Part shown: piece by piece, positions 1-6,282 of the stretch
How the letters are laid out: the number at the start of each line of letters is the position of its first letter
How positions within the stretch are numbered: position 1 is the first letter of the stretch
Position numbers and translations under genes: made by a program
Assembly (NCBI GenBank): GCA_035644935.1
Contig: DASQNO010000105.1
Coordinates: 1 to 27,070, forward strand
Reading direction: 5' to 3'
Origin: CADCVW01 sp035644935
Lineage (GTDB): Bacteria; Pseudomonadota; Alphaproteobacteria; Sphingomonadales; Sphingomonadaceae
Length of the DNA: 27,070 nt
The notes under the pieces: generated by a model
What the model was told of the DNA's origin: nothing
The model's database searches: none
The model's input: only the letters and a program-made list of their open reading frames with translations

Positions 1-39
1 CGTTACGCGGCGGGGCTGGGCGAGGGGTAGGCGCGCTCC

Positions 40-158
40 TCGTCATCCCGGCGGAAGCCGGGACCCAAGGGTCGCGGACGTCGACTTCTTGATGAAGAGC
101 CGGTCGCCTAACGCCAAGCTCCCGTGTACTTGGGTCCCGGCTTCCGCCGGGATGACGA
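40..158. repeat. REP-like perfect inverted repeat (two 30-base arms)
   Basis: Arms at 40-69 and 129-158 are exact reverse complements over 30 bases, separated by 59 bases. Each arm contains its own hairpin core (GTCATCCCGGCGGAAGCCGG type). The element lies just upstream of the C13 peptidase gene, and its right arm ends 7 bases before that start codon. The sequence resembles the intergenic palindromes common in proteobacteria, and related but diverged units occur at 3884-3980 and near 21745-21772. Bases 1-30 read in frame as nine codons plus TAG on the plus strand, so they could be the tail of an upstream gene, but that is too short to support. Confidence 0.85.
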
Positions 159-165
159 TGAACGG

Positions 166-1116
166 ATGACGAGACTCAGCCTTGCCGCCAAATTGCGCGG
201 GCGCGCCTTGCTCGCGCTGCCGTTGGTGCTGCTCACCGCCGCGTCCGCGACCAGCCAGACCTATTCGATCGCGCCGGGCGGGCAGCGGCCGCTCGCGGCG
301 GGGGACGTCAGCCATGTCGCGCTCCCGCGCGCGCCCAAGGCGCTGCTCGCCGATCATCGCGCGCTGGAGGCCGCGCTCGCCGCGTTGCGTCCCGGGCGGG
401 CGGGCGTCCCGGACGCGTTCGTGGTCGTCGCCGCGCTCGATTCTGACCGGGTGTTCGGGCGTGAGGCGCAGGAAGCGGCGCGCGTGCTGGCGCGGCGTTA
501 CGGCGCGGCTGGCCGCACGGTCGTGCTGACCAGCGAAGGCGCGCCGGCGAGCCCCGCGACGCTGGCCATCGCGCTGGCGCGGATCGGCGAACTTGCGGAT
601 GCCGATGAGGACTCGCTGGTGCTCTACACCACCAGCCACGGCACAGCGCCCGAGGGCCTCGCATACCGCGATGCGGGACGCGGCGCGGGGACGATCTCGC
701 CTGCGCGGCTCGCCGCCATACTGGACGGCGCGGGCCTTCCCAACCGGCTGCTGATCCTGTCCGCATGCTATTCGGGCATCTTCGTGCCGCGGCTGGCGGC
801 GGACCGCACGGTGGTCATTACCGCCGCGGCCGCCGACCGTTCCTCGTTCGGCTGCGATCCCGGCAATGACTGGACCTTCTTCGGCGACGCGCTGATCAAC
901 CGCGCGCTGCGTAAGAACCAGCCGATCGCCGACGCCTTCGCTCAGGCACGCGAGTCCGTCGGCGCGTGGGAAGCGGCGGGCAAGCTGGAGCCGTCGAACC
1001 CGCGGATCAGCATCGGCCGCGATGCGGCGCGCTGGCTCGCGCCGCTCGAAGCGCGTATCCCCGCCGCCGCGACCGCGCCGGTCGGGCGTTCCCCCGCCGC
1101 CGGAGTTTTCCGATGA
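166..1116 (+). CDS. Exported C13-family (legumain-like) cysteine peptidase
   Basis: A 316-residue protein with an N-terminal basic and hydrophobic segment (residues 8-30) that reads as a signal peptide, so it probably acts in the periplasm or envelope. The peptidase C13 clan CD signature is visible: a hydrophobic strand followed by His158 (TTSHG), then a second strand and Cys201 (LLILSACYSG), which fits the His/Cys catalytic dyad. The ATG at 166 is preferred; the reading frame opens upstream at a GTG inside the inverted repeat, and that extension encodes repeat sequence. The stop codon overlaps the folP start (ATGA), so the two are likely co-translated. The substrate is unknown. Bacterial C13 proteins are little studied, and protease activity is inferred from the family. 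Confidence 0.82.
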   Translation: MTRLSLAAKLRGRALLALPLVLLTAASATSQTYSIAPGGQRPLAAGDVSHVALPRAPKALLADHRALEAALAALRPGRAGVPDAFVVVAALDSDRVFGREAQEAARVLARRYGAAGRTVVLTSEGAPASPATLAIALARIGELADADEDSLVLYTTSHGTAPEGLAYRDAGRGAGTISPARLAAILDGAGLPNRLLILSACYSGIFVPRLAADRTVVITAAAADRSSFGCDPGNDWTFFGDALINRALRKNQPIADAFAQARESVGAWEAAGKLEPSNPRISIGRDAARWLAPLEARIPAAATAPVGRSPAAGVFR

Positions 1117-2183
1117 CCACCTATCTGCGCCCGACCGCTTTCGTGGACGCGCCGTTCGGCCTCGACGGACAGGTTGCGCGGCTGGCCGGTGGGCTGCTGT
1201 GGTTCTCGGCTGTTGAGTGGATCGAAACGCAGGCCGGCCGCCGAATCTCGGCGGAACTGGTCCCCGTTGCGGCCGTCGAGGATCGCCTGGCGCGCTCTCC
1301 TGCGGCCCAGGCGATCTGGGCGCGGTTGACCGGCACGCGCGCGCCGCTGACGCTGGGCGAGCGCGTCGTGCGGCTCGATCAGCCGCAGGTGGTCGGCATC
1401 CTCAACGTCACGCCGGACAGCTTCTCGGACGGGGGGCGAACGCTGGATCCGGCCGCCGCGGCCGAGGCGGGGGCCGACATGGCGGCGGCGGGCGCGGCGA
1501 TCGTCGATGTCGGCGGCGAATCGACGCGCCCCGGCGCCAAGCCCGTGTGGGAAGGCGACGAGATACAGCGGGTGCAGCCGGCGGTGGAACGCCTCGCGCG
1601 CGGCGGCATCGCGGTGTCGATCGACACGCGCAAGGCGGCGGTGATGCGCGCGGCGCTGGGCGCGGGCGCGGGGATGGTCAACGACGTGTCGGCGCTCACC
1701 TTCGACCCGTTCGCCGGCGGGGTCGTCGCGGAGGCGAAGTGTCCGGTCGTGCTGATGCACCATCAGGGAACGCCGGAAACGATGCAGAAGGAGCCGGCGT
1801 ACGGCGACGTGCTGCTGGAGGTCTACGACTGGCTGGAGGCGCGGATCACGGCCGCCGAGGCGGCGGGGATCGCGCGCGGCAACATCGTGGTTGATCCGGG
1901 GATCGGGTTCGGGAAGACGCTGACCCACAATTTGTGGCTGCTGAACGGGTTGGCGCTGTTCCACGGCCTCGGCTGCGCGGTGATGCTGGGCGCGAGCCGC
2001 AAGCGGCTGATCGGCGCGCTGTCCAACGAAGCGCCCGTTGGAGAACGGCTCGGCGGCTCGGTGGCGTTGGCCCTGAAGGGGGCGGATCAGGGGGTGCAGC
2101 TGCACCGCGTGCACGATGTGGCGGAGACGGTGCAGGCGCTGAAGGTTTGGCGCGGGTTGCGGGACATGGCGTTGACGCCTTGA
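1113..2183 (+). CDS. folP: Dihydropteroate synthase
   Basis: Condenses p-aminobenzoate with dihydropterin pyrophosphate to give dihydropteroate in folate biosynthesis (cytosolic, sulfonamide target). The protein has 356 residues. The pterin-binding TIM barrel begins near residue 92 with VVGILNVTPDSFSDGG. It continues with GGESTRPGA, SIDTRK, NDVSAL, LMHHQG, VDPGIGFGKT and the C-terminal GASRKRLIG motif, so all hallmark substrate-binding segments are present. About 90 residues precede the barrel, making the protein longer than the roughly 280-residue E. coli enzyme; this N-terminal part has no obvious motif. The ATG at 1113 overlaps the upstream peptidase stop codon by ATGA. The gene ends immediately before a palindromic element and is convergent with pntB. 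Confidence 0.96.
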   Translation: MTTYLRPTAFVDAPFGLDGQVARLAGGLLWFSAVEWIETQAGRRISAELVPVAAVEDRLARSPAAQAIWARLTGTRAPLTLGERVVRLDQPQVVGILNVTPDSFSDGGRTLDPAAAAEAGADMAAAGAAIVDVGGESTRPGAKPVWEGDEIQRVQPAVERLARGGIAVSIDTRKAAVMRAALGAGAGMVNDVSALTFDPFAGGVVAEAKCPVVLMHHQGTPETMQKEPAYGDVLLEVYDWLEARITAAEAAGIARGNIVVDPGIGFGKTLTHNLWLLNGLALFHGLGCAVMLGASRKRLIGALSNEAPVGERLGGSVALALKGADQGVQLHRVHDVAETVQALKVWRGLRDMALTP

Positions 2184-2356
2184 GTCCTCCCCGCGCTTTC
2201 GCGGGGAGGGGGACCAGCGAAGCTGGTGGAGGGGTATCGCAGCGCGCGATGCCGGATATCGTACCGCCTGTTTGCAGGTACATGCGACGTTGCAAAACCC
2301 CTCCACCATTGCGTCTTCGCGCAATGGTCCCCCTCCCCAGCTTCGCTGGGGAGGAC
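2184..2356. repeat. Modular palindromic intergenic element (BIME-like) between convergent genes
   Basis: The left arm (2184-2235) and right arm (2297-2356) are inverted copies sharing the modules ACCCCTCCACCA, TGGTCCCCCTCCCC and GGGGAGGAC. They differ in the hairpin tips: CAGCGAAGCTG against a longer tip near 2308-2325, and GCGCTTTCGC against CAGCTTCGCTG. Each arm therefore forms two small hairpins, and the two arms can pair into one large cruciform or RNA stem. The left arm starts at the base after the folP stop, and the right arm ends on the first base of the pntB stop codon (minus strand). It may act as a bidirectional terminator or mRNA end stabiliser; that role is inferred. Confidence 0.85.
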
Positions 2357-3873
2357 TAAGCCAGCCCCTTGACGATCTCCTCGACCATCTTTTTGGCGTC
2401 GGCGAGCAGCATCATCGTGTTGTCGCGGAAGAAGAGTTCGTTCTCCACCCCGGCATAGCCCGCGCCGCCCATCGAGCGCTTGATGAAAAGCACCGTCTTG
2501 GCCTTCTCCACGTCGAGCACGGGCATGCCGTAGATGGGCGAGGTCTTGTCGGTCTTGGCGGCAGGGTTGGTGACGTCATTGGCGCCGATCACGAATGCGA
2601 CATCGGTCTGCGCGAATTCGGAATTGATGTCCTCGAGTTCAAACACGTCGTCGTAGGGCACGTTGGCCTCGGCGAGCAGCACGTTCATGTGCCCCGGCAT
2701 GCGGCCCGCCACCGGGTGGATCGCGTATTTGACGCGCACGCCCTCCTTCTTGAGCAGGTCGGTCATCTCGCGCAGCACGTGCTGCGCCTGCGCGACCGCC
2801 ATGCCGTAGCCGGGGACGATGATGACCTGGTCGGCCTGCTTCATCAGGAACGCCGCGTCCTCCGCCGAACCGCGCTTGTACGGGCGGTCGATCGCCGGGC
2901 CGCCCGCGGCGCTTTCCACCGCGCCGAAGCCGCCGGCGATGACCGAAATGAAGCTGCGGTTCATGGCCCGGCACATGATGTAGGACAGGATCGCGCCCGA
3001 CGACCCGACGAGCGCGCCGGTGATGATCATCGCGCTGTTGCCCAGCGTGAACCCCATCGCCGCCGCCGCCCAGCCCGAATAGCTGTTCAGCATGGACACC
3101 ACGACCGGCATGTCCGCCCCGCCGATCGGGATGATCAGCAGGAATCCGATCGCGAAGGCGAGCGCGGTCAGCGTCCAGAACACCCACGGGCTCTGGTCCG
3201 CGGTGAAATAGGCGACGAGGCCGAGGATCGCGGCGAGCACGCCCAGGTTGATGGCGTGGCGGCCGGGCAGCAGGATCGGCTTGCCGCCCATGTTGCCGTT
3301 GAGTTTCAGGAACGCGATTACCGAGCCCGAAAAGGTGATCGCCCCGATCGCCGCGCCTAGGGCGAGCTCAACGCGGGACGCGGGGAAGATGCTGAGGAAC
3401 GATGGGCTGACGATCGGCGTGACGCGGACCGCGATCCCGAACGCCTCCGGATTGAGGAAGGCGGACGCGGCGACGAGCACGGCGGCGAGGCCGACGAGGC
3501 TGTGAAACGCGGCCACGAGCTGCGGCATGGCGGTCATGGCGATGCGCCGCGCGGTGACGAGGCCGATGACGGCGCCGATGGCGATGGCGACAAGGATCAA
3601 ACCCAATGCGGACAAATCCGGAGCAAAGAGCTCCGTGCAGAAGCCGTATCGTGGTGGCTGGACAAGTGGCATCCGCGAGCAATTGATTTCTACCGAAGGC
3701 ACATGCGTGACCAAGGTTGTAACAACCGCGATTGCCATTCCGATGATGCCGTAACGGTTGCCGCGCTGGCTGGTCGTCGGGTGCGATAGGCCGCGCAGCG
3801 CCAGGATAAAGCAGACGCCGGCGATCAGGTAGGCGAGGCTGACCCAAGCGGGGGTGTCGGCGACTTCATGCAT
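2356..3873 (-). CDS. pntB: NAD(P) transhydrogenase subunit beta
   Basis: Membrane subunit of the proton-translocating transhydrogenase, which drives NADH + NADP+ to NAD+ + NADPH. The protein has 505 residues, against about 462 in E. coli PntB. Multiple transmembrane helices fill residues 10-320, and the C-terminal NADP(H)-binding domain III carries VIIVPGYGMAVAQAQH (near 365), GRMPGHMNVLLAEA, GANDVTNP and IKRSMGGAGYAG. The start has a good ribosome site (GGAGA six bases upstream of ATG). The loop between helices 2 and 3 (residues about 57-84, bases 3622-3705) is roughly 25 residues longer than in E. coli, holds two cysteines and is lower in GC. A second loop near 145-168 is also slightly long. 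It is the last gene of the minus-strand pnt run. Confidence 0.95.
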   Translation of the reverse strand: MHEVADTPAWVSLAYLIAGVCFILALRGLSHPTTSQRGNRYGIIGMAIAVVTTLVTHVPSVEINCSRMPLVQPPRYGFCTELFAPDLSALGLILVAIAIGAVIGLVTARRIAMTAMPQLVAAFHSLVGLAAVLVAASAFLNPEAFGIAVRVTPIVSPSFLSIFPASRVELALGAAIGAITFSGSVIAFLKLNGNMGGKPILLPGRHAINLGVLAAILGLVAYFTADQSPWVFWTLTALAFAIGFLLIIPIGGADMPVVVSMLNSYSGWAAAAMGFTLGNSAMIITGALVGSSGAILSYIMCRAMNRSFISVIAGGFGAVESAAGGPAIDRPYKRGSAEDAAFLMKQADQVIIVPGYGMAVAQAQHVLREMTDLLKKEGVRVKYAIHPVAGRMPGHMNVLLAEANVPYDDVFELEDINSEFAQTDVAFVIGANDVTNPAAKTDKTSPIYGMPVLDVEKAKTVLFIKRSMGGAGYAGVENELFFRDNTMMLLADAKKMVEEIVKGLA

Positions 3874-3883
3874 GGACCGTCTC

Positions 3884-3980
3884 CGTCATGCCAGCGAAGG
3901 CTGGCATCTCAGGTCGCTGGCGCGCGGTTATAGAATCTGTACGAAACGGCGATGAGACCCCAGCCTTCGCTGGGGTGACG
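3884..3980. repeat. REP-like inverted repeat with compensated hairpins
   Basis: Two 28-base units, 3884-3911 and 3953-3980, are inverted relative to each other and lie between pntA2 and pntB. Each forms a hairpin around AGCGAAGGCT or its complement. The outer stem differs between units, ATGCC/GGCAT in one and ACCCC/GGGGT in the other, so pairing is kept despite substitutions. They are related to the 40-158 repeat. Position within the operon suggests an mRNA processing or stabilising stem between the pntA2 and pntB cistrons, which is inference. Confidence 0.8.
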
Positions 3981-3993
3981 ATGACGGGAGCCC

Positions 3994-4278
3994 TCACTTG
4001 CGCTCCTTCTTCTTGTACATCGCCAGCATGCGCGCGGTGACCGCGAAGCCGCCGAAGATGTTGATGCTGGCCAGCACCACCGCGAGCAGCCCCAGCCATT
4101 TCGCCGCCGGGACGCCGGCCGCCGCCGCCGCGATCAGCGCGCCGACGATGATCACGGAGGAGATCGCGTTGGTCACCGCCATCAGCGGTGTGTGCAGCGC
4201 GGGGGTGACCTGCCACACGACGTAATAGCCGACGAAGCAGGCGAGGGTGAAAATCGACAAGATGGAGATGAAGGTCAT
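3994..4278 (-). CDS. pntA2: NAD(P) transhydrogenase subunit alpha, membrane part 2
   Basis: A 94-residue, almost wholly hydrophobic protein corresponding to the C-terminal membrane portion (domain II) of PntA. In alphaproteobacteria this is encoded separately from the NAD-binding part. Visible are the conserved segment TPALHTPLMAVTNAISSVI (residues about 25-43), three transmembrane stretches, and the terminal SINIFGGFAVTARMLAMYKKK. It pairs with pntA1 and PntB in the inner membrane. No clear Shine-Dalgarno sequence precedes the ATG. It is separated from the upstream PH-domain gene by 180 bases and from pntB by 120 bases holding a repeat. Confidence 0.95.
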   Translation of the reverse strand: MTFISILSIFTLACFVGYYVVWQVTPALHTPLMAVTNAISSVIIVGALIAAAAAGVPAAKWLGLLAVVLASINIFGGFAVTARMLAMYKKKERK

Positions 4279-4303
4279 CGCTTAAGGGTCAGCCTTCCCA
4301 AAG

Positions 4304-4319
4304 GTCACACAAAAGTCAC
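4304..4319. promoter_or_regulatory. GTCAC direct repeat upstream of pntA2 (possible operator)
   Basis: GTCACACAAAAGTCAC contains two GTCAC half-sites spaced 11 bases start to start, 26-41 bases upstream of the pntA2 start (minus strand). Helical phasing of direct repeats is typical of tandem response-regulator binding. A similar pair occurs at 19111-19126. No regulator is assigned. Confidence 0.25.
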
Positions 4320-4458
4320 GCCAAGAACGTCTTCCCGTCGCGTCGAACCTCCGGTGAGCAGGATCTGATCCCGGAGTCGCACCGCCTCCACAACCGACGA
4401 TGACAAAGTTCGCGGCTGTAGGACAGGGGAAAATGGCGCCGCTATCGCGGGATCCGCC

Positions 4459-4836
4459 TCACCGTGTGATCCTTTGGCCGAACACGCCCGCTGCCAGGAT
4501 GCGCTGGATAAGCGCCGTGTTGCTGTTGCGGCCGATCTTGATCCCGATCGGCTCGGCCGCGCTCGAAACCCAGATTCGAAGGTCCGCGTCGAGGTCGAAC
4601 GTCCCCGCCGTCTCGACGCTGAAGCGCACGATTGAGCGGTAAGGCACGCTTTCCACGTCCACCTTGCGGCCGGTGAGCCCCTGGATGTCGACCAGGCACA
4701 GCCGGTAATTGGTTAGGAACACTAGATCGCGGGTGGTCTTGAAGGCAGCGAGCACCTCCTCGTCAGGAACCAGGATGGGCCCATAGTCGCGCTGCACCGT
4801 GTCGACGCTGAACTCGGTGGCGCTGAAGAAGCCCAT
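4459..4836 (-). CDS. Bacterial PH-domain protein (YvbH-like, DUF1696)
   Basis: A 125-residue soluble protein with the bacterial pleckstrin-homology-like fold. Recognisable segments are LVPDEEVLAAFKTTRDLV, FLTNYRLCLVDIQGLTGRKV, SVPYRSIVRFSVETAGTFDL and DADLRIWVSS, matching the family of Bacillus YvbH/YozO proteins. These domains form ring-like oligomers in solved family members, and the cellular role is unknown. The start lies 4 bases after the pntA1 stop, and its likely ribosome site (GGGAG) falls inside the end of pntA1, so it is translated from the same transcript. Its place between pntA1 and pntA2 is unexpected, because these normally encode adjacent pieces of one enzyme. Confidence 0.88.
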   Translation of the reverse strand: MGFFSATEFSVDTVQRDYGPILVPDEEVLAAFKTTRDLVFLTNYRLCLVDIQGLTGRKVDVESVPYRSIVRFSVETAGTFDLDADLRIWVSSAAEPIGIKIGRNSNTALIQRILAAGVFGQRITR

Positions 4837-4840
4837 CCCA

Positions 4841-5971
4841 CTAGGCTCCCAACAACCGGTCGCTCACGATCCGCCCGCCGCGCGTCAGGCGGATGCCGCG
4901 GACGATCTCGTCGTCGTCGGGCAGAACGGGGCCGCCCGCCTCCTTGTCCCAGAAGGCGGTGAGGAAGTTCAGCAGGTTGCGCGCGTAGAGCGCGGACGTG
5001 TCGGCGGCGAGGCGGGAGGGGACGTTGCGGTGGCCGACGATCTTGACGCCGTGGCGCTCGACCACCTCGCCCGCGAGCGCGCCTTCGACGTTGCCGCCCT
5101 GTTCGACGGCGAGGTCGACCAGCACGCTGCCCGGCTTCATCGTCCGCAGCTGCGCGTCGGTCACCAGCCGCGGGGCGGGGCGGCCCGGGATCAGCGCGGT
5201 GGTGATGACGATGTCCTGCTTGGCGATATGGCCCGACACGAGTTCGGCCTGCTTGGCCTTGTACGCGTCGGACATCTCGGTCGCGTAGCCGCCGGTGCCC
5301 TCGCCCGCGATGCCGGCCTCGCCTTCGACAAAGATCGCCTTGGCCCCCAGGCTCTCGATTTGTTCGCGCGTCGCGGACCGCACGTCGGTGGCGCTGACCT
5401 GCGCGCCCAGCCTGCGGGCGGTGGCGATCGCCTGCAGCCCGGCGACGCCGACGCCCATGACGAAAACGCGCGCGGCGCTGATCGTGCCGGCGGCGGTCAT
5501 CATCATCGGAAACGCGCGGCCATATTCGGACGCGGCGTCGAGCACCGCCTTGTAGCCGGCGAGGTTGGATTGCGACGACAGGATGTCCATCGACTGCGCG
5601 CGGGTGATGCGGGGCATCCACTCCATTGCGAGCGCCTCAAGCCCGGCGGCGGCATAGGCGTCGACGCGCGCGCGGTCGCCGAGCGGGTTCATGGCGGCGA
5701 TCACCAGCGCACCGTTCATGGCGCCCGCGAGGGACCGGGGGTCCGGCGCCTGCACGCCGAGCACGATGCCCGCACCTGCAACCGTCGCCGCGCGATCGCC
5801 GACCGTCGCGCCCGCGGCCTGGAAGGTGTCGTCGCCGACCGAAGCAGCTAACCCGGCGCCGGCCTCCACCGCCACCTGCGCGCCCAGCGCGACAAGCTTC
5901 TTCACCGTCTCCGGAATCGCGGAAACCCGGCGTTCGCCGGCGGCGGTCTCCGCGACGACGGCGATCTTCAC
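4841..5971 (-). CDS. pntA1: NAD(P) transhydrogenase subunit alpha, NAD-binding part 1
   Basis: A 376-residue cytosolic domain I of transhydrogenase, related to alanine dehydrogenase, which binds NAD(H). Motifs seen: the N-terminal AGERRVSAIPETVKKL, the dinucleotide-binding segment VFVMGVGVAGLQAIATARRLGAQV (about 187-210, glycine-rich turn GVGVAG), the mobile-loop region after ATEMSDAYKAKQAEL, and TALIPGRPAPRLV. The C-terminus stops before the membrane part, which is supplied by pntA2. Translation starts at GTG (5969-5971), one base after the stop of the upstream oxidase subunit IV gene, with no strong independent ribosome site, implying translational coupling. Confidence 0.95.
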   Translation of the reverse strand: MKIAVVAETAAGERRVSAIPETVKKLVALGAQVAVEAGAGLAASVGDDTFQAAGATVGDRAATVAGAGIVLGVQAPDPRSLAGAMNGALVIAAMNPLGDRARVDAYAAAGLEALAMEWMPRITRAQSMDILSSQSNLAGYKAVLDAASEYGRAFPMMMTAAGTISAARVFVMGVGVAGLQAIATARRLGAQVSATDVRSATREQIESLGAKAIFVEGEAGIAGEGTGGYATEMSDAYKAKQAELVSGHIAKQDIVITTALIPGRPAPRLVTDAQLRTMKPGSVLVDLAVEQGGNVEGALAGEVVERHGVKIVGHRNVPSRLAADTSALYARNLLNFLTAFWDKEAGGPVLPDDDEIVRGIRLTRGGRIVSDRLLGA

Positions 5972-5972
5972 T

Positions 5973-6110
5973 TCAGTCGGCGAGAAGGTAGACGACGAAC
6001 GCGGTGACGACGGCGCTTATAATCGTACCCCATTTGAACATCCACACGAAGCGTGAGTAATCCTTGACGTGCGCCTTGAGGTCGGTCTGCGGAGGGGAGC
6101 TGTCGGCCAT
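5973..6110 (-). CDS. aa3-type cytochrome c oxidase subunit IV
   Basis: A 45-residue protein from the ATG at 6108-6110, preceded by CGGGA seven bases upstream. The sequence has a short hydrophilic N-terminus, then HVKDYSRFVWMFKWGTII and a single transmembrane helix ending LLAD. This matches the small bacterial aa3 oxidase subunit IV family (COX4_pro_2), whose members sit against the core oxidase. It is the first gene of the pnt run, with a one-base gap before the pntA1 GTG. No other oxidase subunit is nearby, so the name reflects family rather than proven assembly. A longer reading frame upstream (to 6203) is arginine-rich and unlike the family. Confidence 0.85.
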   Translation of the reverse strand: MADSSPPQTDLKAHVKDYSRFVWMFKWGTIISAVVTAFVVYLLAD

Positions 6111-6282
6111 GATGCAATCCCGGTTCGGATGAAGATTGCGAAGGTCATAACAAGCGCGGGGGCGCGAGGCCAAGCCTTTCCTACTTGGCGCACGGCGGGG
6201 CATCGGGAGGCGAGGGCGACAGGCTTAAGCGGGTTTTTACCTGTCGTGCTATAAACTGTCCCAACACAGGACGGACCCACTC
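6111..6282. promoter_or_regulatory. Divergent promoter region, pnt operon and response regulator
   Basis: This 172-base gap separates the minus-strand pnt run from the plus-strand regulator gene, so it must hold both promoters. TATAAA at about 6251-6256 is a candidate -10 element for the regulator. No convincing -35 sequence or sigma-54 (GG-N10-GC) element was seen. Confidence 0.35.

Noticed and set aside
124..165. Upstream GTG start extending the C13 peptidase by 14 residues
   Set aside because: The extension is encoded by the inverted repeat, and it would disrupt the signal peptide start. ATG 166 is better.
2272..3360. Long plus-strand open frame opposite pntB
   Set aside because: It is a His/Arg/Asp-rich shadow of pntB, typical of GC-rich DNA, with no recognisable domain.
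4350..4378. CTCCGG...CCGGAG stem between the PH gene and pntA2 as a terminator
   Set aside because: The loop is about 16 bases, no T-run follows, and termination there would separate genes that should be co-expressed.
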